A DNA stretch of 64,000 nt from an uncultured Bacteroidales bacterium (GTDB lineage: Bacteria > Bacteroidota > Bacteroidia > Bacteroidales > Paludibacteraceae), in the NCBI GenBank assembly GCA_903901975.1, contig CAIUTB010000035.1:1-64000 (forward strand). Reading direction: 5' to 3'. Position 1 is the first letter of the stretch. Each line of letters opens with the position of its first letter. Under the pieces are notes generated by a model, which was not told the DNA's origin, did not search any database, and was given only the letters and a program-made list of their open reading frames with translations. Shown here piece after piece: positions 24,893 to 33,356 of the stretch. A program made the translations under genes and the position numbers.

Positions 24893-25282
24893 TTATAAAG
24901 TATGAGGATCTAACACAGTTAACCCATTGATATGCTTGAAATCATTGGTGTTTCTGGTTATAAGAACAGCATTAGCTGCCAAAGCTGTAGCTGCAATAAT
25001 AGCGTCAGGGAGTTTTGTTTTGTGTTTTTTACGCAAAAGAATACAAATGTCTGCTACTTCTTTCGTCAATTCCATTACATTTGCATCATCCATAAAATCG
25101 GCAAGGATTTTAAATTGGTGGTCTGTGGAATTAAACCCCAATACTTCTATTTTAGTAATTACCGATACATTTGGAACCGCATCTACAACGGTATTCATAA
25201 ATTGCATTCCATTAACCGGAATCTTTTTGCCGGGATAATCAATAACGGCATTGGTATCAATTAAATAGTTTTGTGATTCCAT
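24893..25282 (-). CDS. PIN-domain ribonuclease toxin (VapC-like)
   Basis: A 129-residue PIN-domain protein. The first catalytic acid is in LIDTNAVIDY (Asp9), then Glu46 in KIEVLGF, then Asp in KLPDAIIAATAL (about 94), and the final acidic site in TRNTNDF (about 109-115). Such toxins cleave tRNA or rRNA. The upstream antitoxin gene overlaps by 22 bp on the same strand, which indicates a type II toxin-antitoxin operon. Confidence 0.9.
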   Translation of the reverse strand: MESQNYLIDTNAVIDYPGKKIPVNGMQFMNTVVDAVPNVSVITKIEVLGFNSTDHQFKILADFMDDANVMELTKEVADICILLRKKHKTKLPDAIIAATALAANAVLITRNTNDFKHINGLTVLDPHTL

Positions 25283-25476
25283 TCTTCCCGGCTCTGTTTC
25301 ACATAGTCTTGCAGAGCATCAGATGTTTTTGAGGTCAATTTGCCTGCATACTTTTCTGAAAGACTGATGGTTTGTTTTTTACTTTTCTTTATAACTCTAA
25401 GAATTTGTAAATCTTCCAAATCGGCTAATATCTTGTATGCCTTACTATTATTTATTTGTATAACTACAGTTTCCAT
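25261..25476 (-). CDS. Antitoxin partner of the PIN toxin
   Basis: I set the start at the ATG at 25476 (71 residues, METVVIQINNSKAYK). The longer ATG at 25512 lies inside the -7 element TATATTTG (25510-25517) and so cannot be in the mRNA. The N-terminal segment VVIQINNSKAYKILADLEDL is typical of Bacteroidota antitoxins that precede PIN toxins, and the C-terminal part (SREEW) should wrap the toxin. The first part probably also binds the operon promoter. Confidence 0.8.
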   Translation of the reverse strand: METVVIQINNSKAYKILADLEDLQILRVIKKSKKQTISLSEKYAGKLTSKTSDALQDYVKQSREEWNHKTI

Positions 25477-25509
25477 TTCTGCTTGTTTTAGTTTTACTTT
25501 AATGTATTG

Positions 25510-25517
25510 CAAATATA
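25510..25517 (-). promoter_or_regulatory. -7 element of the PIN toxin-antitoxin operon
   Basis: TATATTTG on the minus strand, 33 bp upstream of the chosen antitoxin ATG. Confidence 0.5.
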
Positions 25518-25579
25518 CTACATTTTTTTGTCTTTGATTAAAATGAATTATTATCTCATTTTGTTGAAACCTGACTCCG

Positions 25580-25628
25580 CTCTATTGTACTTCAGCCAAC
25601 CGTTTTGAAATAGGCTTGTTGAAATTTA
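25580..25628 (-). pseudogene. Internal fragment of the nucleotidyltransferase gene
   Basis: TACTTCAGCCAACCGTTTTG and the following AAATAGGCTTGTTGAAATTT match the intact genes near 28605-28645 and 31757-31797 with a few changes, and match the fragment at 30633-30673 almost exactly. It corresponds to the region around residues 70-90 of the protein. Confidence 0.75.
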
Positions 25629-25790
25629 CTGCTTATGGAGCTTGCGATGGAGTTTTTCGATGGAGCTTGCGATGGAGTATTTCGACATTCCGAGAATCGG
25701 AACATCCCGAGAATCGGGACTGCTTATGGAGCTTGCGATGGTACATTCCGATCTATCGGAACATCCCGAGAATCGGGACTGTTTACTTGA
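25629..25790. repeat. Composite repeat array 5
   Basis: Alternating ATGGAGCTTGCG and ATGGAGT(A/T)TTTCG units, then TTCCGAGAATCGGAA, TCCCGAGAATCGGGA, another ATGGAGCTTGCG, TTCCGATCTATCGGAA and TCCCGAGAATCGGGA. Here the 66-bp core unit is absent. Confidence 0.8.
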
Positions 25791-25874
25791 CCTTCCCTGA
25801 TAATGACCTCCCATTCTCAAATACACAAATTAACCAATTAACCCATTCTCAAATTAACCCATTCTGTTTATCCT

Positions 25875-25945
25875 TTTCTGTAAGCAACACGCTGTATTTC
25901 TAAATAATATCCGCTGGTACAGCCGCATTCAAATAGATATTCACT
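25875..25945 (-). pseudogene. Second internal fragment of the nucleotidyltransferase gene
   Basis: The stretch with TAAGCAACACGCTGTATTTC and AGCCGCATTC aligns at roughly 75 percent with the intact gene near 31090-31155 (the NAAVPADIIQKHSVLLSKQ region). It is out of order relative to the fragment at 25580, so it belongs to another broken copy. Confidence 0.65.
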
Positions 25946-25961
25946 ATAACAATACATTTAG

Positions 25962-27380
25962 CTACTCAGTGTCATTATGTTTTGTTATTTTCCAATATCC
26001 ACCCTTATCAGGTCCAATGCGTTGAATCTGATTTAGCTTTTTGAGTTTTCTTATATCTCTTTTAATGGTTTCGACACTTATTTTCAACGTATCTGCTATT
26101 AATTCTTTGGTTATCTGTTTATCATTATAAATTAACCGAAGAATTGCTATTTGTCGGTCATTTAGAGGGTCATTTAGAGGGTCAATTACAGGGTCAATTA
26201 CAGGGTCATTTAAGTGAATCTTATTTTTTTCAGTTTTGGCAAAAACAGTAACTGCAAAACCACCAGGAATTGTTTCAAACTTAGGTTCAGGTAGACCATA
26301 ATCAATAAACATGCGTCGAACACGTTTAATACCAGTACCATACCGTTCAATCAGTCCCATTTCCTTAACTGTTTTTGCTATTTGACGGTTACGAGGTGTA
26401 GAGATATAATTATTCGTCAGCAATTGCTCAATTGTAATAGAATCGGGCAAGGTACCAGGATTAAAAAGTAAAATATGATCCGCGAAAACTTTAATAATTG
26501 AATTAGCCGAAGCTGTATAATCTCTGTGAATAATCATATTCAATACCAATTCTCTAATGGCATCTAAGGGATATTGCCAACGCTCAATATTCTCAATTTG
26601 AGTAGAAGTAATAATTATTTCTTTGTTAATATGTTTTCTGATAAATGACATAATATCTTCAATCTGATTGAGTAAATCAGTCGAGTTTGTAACATCATCT
26701 TTAATCACTATTTCTGATGCAAAATGTCCTAATTGTATTGTTGTATATAAATTATCATCGTACGAAAACATCAAAAAACAACCATTTGTAATTTTATTAT
26801 CTTCGAGTAGCATTTCATTTTTTGTAAGAAATTCAATTGCTGATTCAAAAACGAAATTATCATTGCGTTTCACGATAATATTCATGACCTTTTGTACTTT
26901 ATCCAACGATATGTCATTTATCGTTTTCCCCGGTCGAGGATAATAATCCCAACTTGTATTCACAGTTTGCAAATGCATATTCGACACTTCCGAAACCGAT
27001 AACAAGTGGTTCGAATTCCCAATTCGTTTATAAAATCTGCCTCTGCTAGAAACCGGTTTTATCGGATATTCCTGTACAATCATTGCAACAACTGTTTTGG
27101 TATTAATCTCAATTATCTCAAAATCTGGTATTATCTGTGGAGCGGTTTTGTTTTTAACTTCATTAATCCAGTTCTGAACCGTTTCAGGGCCTAATTGTAT
27201 ACCCTTTACAACGATTTTATCAGTCACACCTACATATACAGTACCACCCTTTGCATTAGAAAAGGCTACAAGCGTTTCGATAACATCCTCGTTGAAAGAT
27301 GTTTTAAACTCTGTGTGTAGGCCTTCGCTTGGGGGTAATAGGGCTGGATTTTGATTCATTTTTTTTGATACAAATGACAT
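25962..27380 (-). CDS. Schlafen/AlbA-domain ATP-binding transcriptional regulator 1
   Basis: A 472-residue protein. The N-terminal AlbA_2 domain carries HTEFKTSFNEDVIETLVAFSNA (about 22-43) and GGTVYVGV. A middle ATP-binding domain of the divergent HATPase type has LVLNMIIHRDYT (about 285-296). A C-terminal winged helix (about 420-465) has ISVETIKRDIRKL. Between the last two is a tetrapeptide repeat, DPVIDPVIDPLNDPLND, encoded by 12-bp DNA repeats (26158-26215). Such proteins are found near defence and mobile genes; their target is unknown. It stands alone, flanked by repeat arrays. Confidence 0.82.
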   Translation of the reverse strand: MSFVSKKMNQNPALLPPSEGLHTEFKTSFNEDVIETLVAFSNAKGGTVYVGVTDKIVVKGIQLGPETVQNWINEVKNKTAPQIIPDFEIIEINTKTVVAMIVQEYPIKPVSSRGRFYKRIGNSNHLLSVSEVSNMHLQTVNTSWDYYPRPGKTINDISLDKVQKVMNIIVKRNDNFVFESAIEFLTKNEMLLEDNKITNGCFLMFSYDDNLYTTIQLGHFASEIVIKDDVTNSTDLLNQIEDIMSFIRKHINKEIIITSTQIENIERWQYPLDAIRELVLNMIIHRDYTASANSIIKVFADHILLFNPGTLPDSITIEQLLTNNYISTPRNRQIAKTVKEMGLIERYGTGIKRVRRMFIDYGLPEPKFETIPGGFAVTVFAKTEKNKIHLNDPVIDPVIDPLNDPLNDRQIAILRLIYNDKQITKELIADTLKISVETIKRDIRKLKKLNQIQRIGPDKGGYWKITKHNDTE

Positions 27381-27399
27381 TAAAACATGAATTATGTTA

Positions 27400-27665
27400 T
27401 ATACCGAACTATCGGAACTGATTAATGTCGTCTCTTAACTATTTCTCCTTACTCAAAACTCCTAACTGATGACTGCTTATGGAGCTTGCGATGGTACATT
27501 AACTTCGTTGATTTTCAATTCTTGGCAAGCCAATCGAAGATGCCGTGAAACGGTAGCGGCAACCAACGGTCAGCGACCAACGGGAGATAAAGCCGAGCGA
27601 ACTTCGTTGATTTTCAATTCCGAGAATCGGAACAGTTTACCGTTTACTGCTTACTGTTCACTATT
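27400..27665. repeat. Composite repeat array 6
   Basis: It contains GGAGCTTGCGATGG, AACTTCGTTGATTTTCAATT, the core unit (27533-27600), a second AACTTCGTTGATTTTCAATT, CGAGAATCGG, and heptamers (27640-27680) leading into the stop of the next gene. The layout is nearly the same as array 2. Confidence 0.85.
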
Positions 27666-27681
27666 AACTATCAACTATAAA

Positions 27682-28857
27682 CTATAAACTTCTTAAAACC
27701 CCTCTCACCCCTATCCAATACCGATACGGATAATAAAACAGCACAAGCCCCGGGCGTTTGATTTGATAGATTAGAATCATATAAGCTTTAGGAGGAAAAA
27801 GTACACCCAAAATATATCTAACTTTACCAGAAAATGACTCAACATTCTTCAAATAACCATAATGACCTGATAAAGTCTTTACTGAATCAACCCCATCACA
27901 ATATTTAAGATATTTAACAAACAACTGCTCATCTTGTTTACTAAGCAATATGCTGTATTTTTGAATAATATCAATAGGAACAGCTGCATTCATATATTTA
28001 TTTACCATGACCAGGTATTTAAATACGATTTCCTCGCAGGAGTATAGCCTGCAATTATCTGTAAATTCGTTCCAATTCAGTGTATCCCCATATTTTTCCA
28101 GCAAATTAGTTATATCATTAAAACAGGTAAATTGCACATGACCAGTCCTAAAGTGTTTATCCAAATGCAGACAAAGATGAATCAACAAATCAGACGTATT
28201 CAATGCCTGAACATTTACTCCATGAATAGTAGCCGGAATTGCATTTTTCCACAATGCTGGAACCGATACCTGATATTTCTGATTTTTAGAATGCAGTTTT
28301 ATATGCAGTTCAATTGATACTCCATTTAGGAACATTGGAGGATAATGAATCATATCAAATTGGGCTTCAACAAATTTAGATAATTTAACTGATGATGTAA
28401 AAGGATTGTAACCTATGCCTTCAAGAATAGCCAGACATTTCTCTCCATCTTCCTCTTTCACCAACAAATCAATATCACTGAATTGCCGCAACCCTATATC
28501 CTGATACAGCCATTCTGATAAATAAATACCTTTCAATCCTATTAGCGGGATATTCTGTGCAACGAAAGCTTCGGCTATTTTCCGAAAATGCTCGTACAAT
28601 AAGGCACTTCGGCTAACCGTTTTGTAATAAGCTTGTTGAAGGTTGATTTTGACAGCTTCAGGAATCAGTGAACTGTTTGGCAGGAGGGAAAGTTTAGTAT
28701 ACAACAAGGGTCCTATCCCCCTGTCGATAATGGTATTTATCAGATAATCCCAATCCTGAACTAATGGAATCAACTCATTCAGCTGCTCTAACTCTTCGGG
28801 AGTGGGTTTTATCTTTATGCACGATAAAATAAGTGTATCTTCAACTTGTAACTGCAT
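27682..28857 (-). CDS. Large nucleotidyltransferase-fold protein, copy 1
   Basis: A 391-residue protein of the uncharacterised large nucleotidyltransferase family often found beside polysaccharide loci. The catalytic pattern lies near residues 115-135, LRQFSDIDLLVKEED, with the two acidic residues DxD. The family's LKGIYLSEWLYQD segment precedes it. The C-terminus ends in GVRGVLRSL. It is about 75 percent like copy 2 at 30832, with the 3' 90 bp almost identical in DNA and the same downstream heptamers. Substrate unknown. Confidence 0.8.
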   Translation of the reverse strand: MQLQVEDTLILSCIKIKPTPEELEQLNELIPLVQDWDYLINTIIDRGIGPLLYTKLSLLPNSSLIPEAVKINLQQAYYKTVSRSALLYEHFRKIAEAFVAQNIPLIGLKGIYLSEWLYQDIGLRQFSDIDLLVKEEDGEKCLAILEGIGYNPFTSSVKLSKFVEAQFDMIHYPPMFLNGVSIELHIKLHSKNQKYQVSVPALWKNAIPATIHGVNVQALNTSDLLIHLCLHLDKHFRTGHVQFTCFNDITNLLEKYGDTLNWNEFTDNCRLYSCEEIVFKYLVMVNKYMNAAVPIDIIQKYSILLSKQDEQLFVKYLKYCDGVDSVKTLSGHYGYLKNVESFSGKVRYILGVLFPPKAYMILIYQIKRPGLVLFYYPYRYWIGVRGVLRSL

Positions 28858-29010
28858 TTTTCTATATTTTGAGTAAATCCAAATCCTAAGTCTTTACGAC
28901 TTCTTCTTTTTAAAGTGACACAATATCTAACCCATAAATACTATGCTGAGCCCTTAGTTCAGCCATTTAATTACTCCCTACGAAACCGTGTATGTAAGTG
29001 ATAAGTATGT

Positions 29011-30513
29011 TCATGTAATTTCATTTATTGATTTGAGAAACAGCGTACCTTTCACTGTAAGTTTGAATTTCTGTGAAGGATGATTCGGGTTATTTTTAAT
29101 TGTATGTTCTATTAACTCATCGGCAAGCAGTTTGGAGATAGTGCGATTAAAATATCCCGACGCCTTGGCTTGACCAAACATGGAAGCTATTTCCTTACGT
29201 GACAATGGTTGCAACTGTAAGCATTTCACAATATTATTATAAAATAAATTTTGGGTTGACTCTTGCTCTAAACTCTGCCCTAAACTCTGCCCTAAGCTCT
29301 GCCCTAAACTCTGCCCTAACTCTTGTTTATCTTTATCTTCATATTGAATTATTATTTTAAAAATATCACCTTCTTCAATCAATGGCAATGCTCCTTTCAC
29401 ATATATAGGACAATACTTAAACATTTTCCGTACACCTGAACCTAACTCTTCTACCCAACCCAATTGCTTAAAAAAATTAGCAATAGTTGGATTCTTTGGA
29501 TGTGGCCTAAGGTTTTCAGGAAGTATACGACCTACCATATAAGGTTTGTTCCAGTTTTCAGTTACAACTTCGTCTTTGAGTATTGTAAGTGTAGCCGGAT
29601 AAGAATTTGAAAATTCACGGTGAACCAATAAGTTGGCAACCACCTCCCGAAAAATAGTTTCCCGAATACTTATTCGTTGGTTACCCTCTAAATAAAACCG
29701 ATCAGGAAGATGTTTACGAACAAAGGCTAATAGGCGGGAATAGGCTTCCAATAAATTACATCGAATATCTTCTCGGTCATCATATCTTTCAACATCAACT
29801 TTTCTACATAATGCATCCGTTTTGTAATGAGGTAATACAGCAGCCAGGGTATTTTCTTTCCCAAACAACAACGCAGCTGCCAGAGTATATCCTTCTTTCC
29901 CTGTGTGAAAATCTTTTAAGTGTAACCTTGCGGAATATAAGATTTCTTCATTGGTCATATTCACCCAAGGATGATCCGACCGGGTTAAACGAACTAATTT
30001 GCGTACCATATCAAATTTTTCTGTTTCAAAATCTGATAAAACAAGGTAAGGAAAAACTTTATTTTCAGTGTAACCATCTTGTTTTCGCAAATATAAATTA
30101 GTTATCAATTGCTGATTTTCTAATCTAAAATCACCCTCTTGATTCCTATCATAAATAACTCCTTTATACGAATGAGGTTGAGAACTTTCAGGAACATATA
30201 GGTAGATAATTGTCTTACCTTCAAGTTCAACAAGCTCTGTGGAAAGGTAAAAGGTAGGTGAAATAATTTGTGGATTATTCATATCCCTGACTAAAATATC
30301 AAGTTGTGATAGTATAGTCTCTTCTTTTATACCCTTTATTTCACCGTTGTTAGCCACTCCAAGAAGAATATGACCACCATTACGGTTCAGAAATGCACAA
30401 ATAGTTTCAAACACACTGCGCGACAAGTCAGCATAAGATTCTTTGAATTCAATTTCCAGCCCCTCGCCTTTGGCAATAATTGATTTGACATTTTTTTCAG
30501 TTATTGACGACAT
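29011..30513 (-). CDS. Schlafen/AlbA-domain ATP-binding transcriptional regulator 2
   Basis: A 500-residue protein with an N-terminal AlbA_2 domain (LEIEFKESYADLSRSVFETICAF, about 19-41, then GGHILLGV), a middle ATP-binding domain (IFREVVANLLVHREFSNS, about 288-305) and a C-terminal winged helix (LSRKEIASMFGQAKASGYFNR). The linker carries a GQSL tetrapeptide repeated four times (29268-29320), encoded by 12-bp repeats. It differs in sequence from regulator 1 but has the same architecture. It lies between the two nucleotidyltransferase copies. Confidence 0.82.
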   Translation of the reverse strand: MSSITEKNVKSIIAKGEGLEIEFKESYADLSRSVFETICAFLNRNGGHILLGVANNGEIKGIKEETILSQLDILVRDMNNPQIISPTFYLSTELVELEGKTIIYLYVPESSQPHSYKGVIYDRNQEGDFRLENQQLITNLYLRKQDGYTENKVFPYLVLSDFETEKFDMVRKLVRLTRSDHPWVNMTNEEILYSARLHLKDFHTGKEGYTLAAALLFGKENTLAAVLPHYKTDALCRKVDVERYDDREDIRCNLLEAYSRLLAFVRKHLPDRFYLEGNQRISIRETIFREVVANLLVHREFSNSYPATLTILKDEVVTENWNKPYMVGRILPENLRPHPKNPTIANFFKQLGWVEELGSGVRKMFKYCPIYVKGALPLIEEGDIFKIIIQYEDKDKQELGQSLGQSLGQSLGQSLEQESTQNLFYNNIVKCLQLQPLSRKEIASMFGQAKASGYFNRTISKLLADELIEHTIKNNPNHPSQKFKLTVKGTLFLKSINEIT

Positions 30514-30599
30514 AATCTAATCGTAAAATTAATATTACAAAACGCTTTAAAGATAGATTACTTTTAAGGCAATTACCGAAATACCTTGTAAAGCGAATG

Positions 30600-30675
30600 C
30601 TGTGGCTACTCCCCTAAAATGCTCGTACAATAAGGTACTTCAGCCAACCGTTTTGAAATAGGCTTGTTGAAATTT
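30600..30675 (-). pseudogene. Third internal fragment of the nucleotidyltransferase gene
   Basis: The stretch with AAAATGCTCGTACAATAAGG and the sequence up to TTGTTGAAATTT aligns at about 80 percent with the intact copy near 31735-31800 (the KIAEAFVAQN-upstream region, ALLYEHFRKI). It stands immediately left of composite array 7. Confidence 0.75.
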
Positions 30676-30831
30676 ATCGCTTATGGAGCTTGCGACATTA
30701 ACTTCACTGATTTTCAATTCCGATCTATCGGAACTGCTTATGGAGCTTGCGATGGTACATTCCGATCTATCGGAACTGTTCACTATTAACTATTAACTAT
30801 TAACTATCAACTATCAACTATCAACTATTAA
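30676..30831. repeat. Composite repeat array 7
   Basis: GGAGCTTGCGAC, TTAACTTCACTGATTTTCAATTCCG (degenerate), CGATCTATCGG, GGAGCTTGCGATGG, CGATCTATCGG, then seven or more ACTATTA/ACTATCA heptamers running into the stop codon of nucleotidyltransferase copy 2. Confidence 0.8.
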
Positions 30832-32010
30832 CTATAAACTTCTTAAAACCCCTCTCACCCCTATCCAATACCGATACGGATAATAAAACAGCACAAGCCC
30901 CGGGCGTTTGATTTTATATGCCTGAATCATAAAGTCTTTGGACGGAAATAAAACCCCCCAAACATACCTGACCTTAGCATATAATGATCCTACGTTCTTC
31001 AAATACACAAAATGACCTGATAATGTCATTGCAGAAGCGACCCCTTCAAATCCTCTAAGATATTTAACAAACAATTGCTCATCTTGTTTACTAAGCAATA
31101 CGCTGTGCTTTTGAATAATATCTGCAGGAACAGCTGCATTCATAAATTTATGTACCATGATCAGGTATTTAAATACGATTTCCTCGCAGGAGTATAGCCT
31201 ACAACTTTCTGAAAATTCGTTCCAATTCAGTGTATCCCCATATTTTTCCAATAAATTAGTTATATCATTAAAACAGGTAAATTGCACATGACCAGTCCTA
31301 AAGTGTTTATCCAAATGCAGACAAAGATGAATCAGAAGATCCGTGTTATTTAATGCAGAAACGGTAATTCCATTGATGGTAGCCGGAATAGCATTTTTCC
31401 ACAATATTGGAACCGATACCTGATATTTAGGATTTTTTGGATGAATTTTTATATGTATCTCCACCGATACTCCATTACTTATCATAGGAGGATAATGAAC
31501 CATTTCTTTTTGCAATTCAGCATAGACAATTTCAGCTAATTTAGCAGAAGTACTTGGTTTGTATCCCAACCCTTCAAGAATAGACAAACAACTTTCAGCA
31601 TCTTCCTTTTTCACCAACAGATCAATATCACTGAATTGCCTCAACCCGATATCCTGATACAGCCATTCTGATAAATAAATACCTTTCAATCCTATTAGCG
31701 GGATATTCTGAGCAACAAAGGCTTCGGCTATTTTCCGAAAATGCTCGTACAATAAGACACTTCGTCTAACCGTTTTGTAATAGGCTTGTTGAAGGTTGGT
31801 TTTTACAGTTTCAGGAATCAGTGAACTGTTTGGCAGGAGGGAAAGTTTAGTATAGAATAGTGGAGCTATTCCTCTATCAATAATGGTATGAATCAGATAA
31901 TCCCAATCCTGAACCAATGGAATCAACTCATTCAACTGTTCCAATTCTGAAGAATTAGGATGTAGCTTTATACTGGACAGAATTATTAAATCTTCAGGCG
32001 TAAATAACAT
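30832..32010 (-). CDS. Large nucleotidyltransferase-fold protein, copy 2
   Basis: A 392-residue paralogue of the gene at 27682, with the same LRQFSDIDLLVKKED nucleotidyltransferase motif and the same C-terminal tail. Amino-acid differences are concentrated in the middle (about 140-200) and near 320-350. This copy lies closest to the polysaccharide genes and may be the original, from which the other copy and fragments arose. A sugar- or envelope-related role is suggested only by location. Confidence 0.8.
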   Translation of the reverse strand: MLFTPEDLIILSSIKLHPNSSELEQLNELIPLVQDWDYLIHTIIDRGIAPLFYTKLSLLPNSSLIPETVKTNLQQAYYKTVRRSVLLYEHFRKIAEAFVAQNIPLIGLKGIYLSEWLYQDIGLRQFSDIDLLVKKEDAESCLSILEGLGYKPSTSAKLAEIVYAELQKEMVHYPPMISNGVSVEIHIKIHPKNPKYQVSVPILWKNAIPATINGITVSALNNTDLLIHLCLHLDKHFRTGHVQFTCFNDITNLLEKYGDTLNWNEFSESCRLYSCEEIVFKYLIMVHKFMNAAVPADIIQKHSVLLSKQDEQLFVKYLRGFEGVASAMTLSGHFVYLKNVGSLYAKVRYVWGVLFPSKDFMIQAYKIKRPGLVLFYYPYRYWIGVRGVLRSL

Positions 32011-32029
32011 TTAGGCAAGATTAATCGGG

Positions 32030-32110
32030 CGATTGGTTCATTGGTTCATTCGTAGATGCCGTGAAGGGCTAGCAACAACTATCGGTCAGCGACCATCTGG
32101 AGATAAAGCA
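32030..32110. repeat. Degenerate copy of the 66-bp core repeat (array 8)
   Basis: CGTAGATGCCGTGAAGGGCT through GGAGATAAAGC matches the core units of arrays 2, 3, 4 and 6 with about a dozen changes. It is the last copy before the polysaccharide locus. Confidence 0.65.
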
Positions 32111-32251
32111 AAGGGTGCATATTGGTCCATCCCTCATCAACACATCTTCACATTATCTATAATTAGTTCTTCACTTTATTATAACTTCACATAAACTTAT
32201 TATGATAATTCAACTCAATATTATTGTGGATTTTACAGCTATCAATCCTTT

Positions 32252-33271
32252 TTATTCCAATCTATTTTTAAAACTTTCAATTGTTTTTATAAAACCTTCT
32301 TCAGCACTAAGAGGCAATTTCTGTATCTTCAAAGCATTTTTTAATTTTTCATTGGACACAATATAATTTTCAGTCAGTTTTTGCAAACGGTCAGTATTTA
32401 GGGGTAAATTCAAAACAGTACCAATCCTGGCACATAGTTGAATAAATGATTTATTCAATTTCCATGTTCTGTTTGGGTGTTTCAATATTCGAGACATAAT
32501 AGCTATTAATTCATTCGTGGATAAGGTTTCATCATCACCAACATTGTAAATACCTGAAGCTATATCTTTTTCAATTAGCTTTTCTATGACAAAGCATAAA
32601 TTATCAACCGAAGTAAACGAACGCTTGTTTTCAAAAGCTCCCAACGGATAAGGGATACCTTTTTTCACAAACTTATAAAGTAAATTTAGATTTCCTTTAT
32701 TACCAGGACCATGAATCATACAGGGACGAAGAATGCAGGTAGTTTTATCTGTTGAAGCTTGAAAGTTGATAGTTGATAGTGTATTATTCCCTGATAACTG
32801 ATGACTACTTTCTGCTGACTGCTCACTGTAAACTACCGTCTGCCGACTAAGAATATAGTTCTCAGCAGCAATTTTGCTCTCCCCATACGGCCCCACCGGG
32901 TGTGGAGCTACTTCTTCAGTTAATATCTCACCTTCTACTCTATCTGCTGCAGATTTCACCGAACTAAAAAATATAAATTTCTTGGCATCCGAAGCCAAAA
33001 ATCTGTCATATATTGTTTTTGTTAACCCGGTATTTATATCAAAATATTTCTGTGCATTGGTTTGATTCTTTGTATCATGGGCTATTCCGGCTAAGTGAAT
33101 AATTATATCCACTGCTGGAATATCAGTCAGTTCATCCCATGCAAACGTTTTAAGAACACCTTCGGTTAAGGGAGATATAATGTCTAAACCGTAAATTGTA
33201 TGGGTTTTTTTGAGAGCATTCACCAAATTAGACCCCACAAAACCATGAATACCTGTAATTAAAATTTTCAT
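32252..33271 (-). CDS. NAD-dependent sugar epimerase/dehydratase
   Basis: A 339-residue extended short-chain dehydrogenase. The cofactor motif is TGIHGFVGSNL (about 6-16), and the active site has SS(V)K and YGESK (about 128-132). It probably makes or reduces a UDP-4-keto sugar for the FucNAc-containing glycan. About 30 residues between ILS and ILRPCMIHGPG are an unusual insert (VVYSEQSAESSHQLSG...), encoded by the AGTnnnn heptamer repeat at roughly 32755-32850; the family normally has only a few residues there. The gene is otherwise intact and in frame. Confidence 0.83.
   Translation of the reverse strand: MKILITGIHGFVGSNLVNALKKTHTIYGLDIISPLTEGVLKTFAWDELTDIPAVDIIIHLAGIAHDTKNQTNAQKYFDINTGLTKTIYDRFLASDAKKFIFFSSVKSAADRVEGEILTEEVAPHPVGPYGESKIAAENYILSRQTVVYSEQSAESSHQLSGNNTLSTINFQASTDKTTCILRPCMIHGPGNKGNLNLLYKFVKKGIPYPLGAFENKRSFTSVDNLCFVIEKLIEKDIASGIYNVGDDETLSTNELIAIMSRILKHPNRTWKLNKSFIQLCARIGTVLNLPLNTDRLQKLTENYIVSNEKLKNALKIQKLPLSAEEGFIKTIESFKNRLE
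32755..32850. repeat. Heptamer repeat inside the epimerase coding sequence
   Basis: On the minus strand the DNA reads as consecutive 7-mers AGTCGGC, AGACGGT, AGTTTAC, AGTGAGC, AGTCAGC, AGAAAGT, AGTCATC, AGTTATC, and later ATCAACT twice. This is the same family as the intergenic arrays, here kept in frame. Confidence 0.7.
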
Positions 33272-33356
33272 ATATTTTATTATTTTCGAAATAAATTAAA
33301 TACTACTATTCAATCAATATATCACAATTTGAAAAGTAAATGATATTTGTTTGAAT

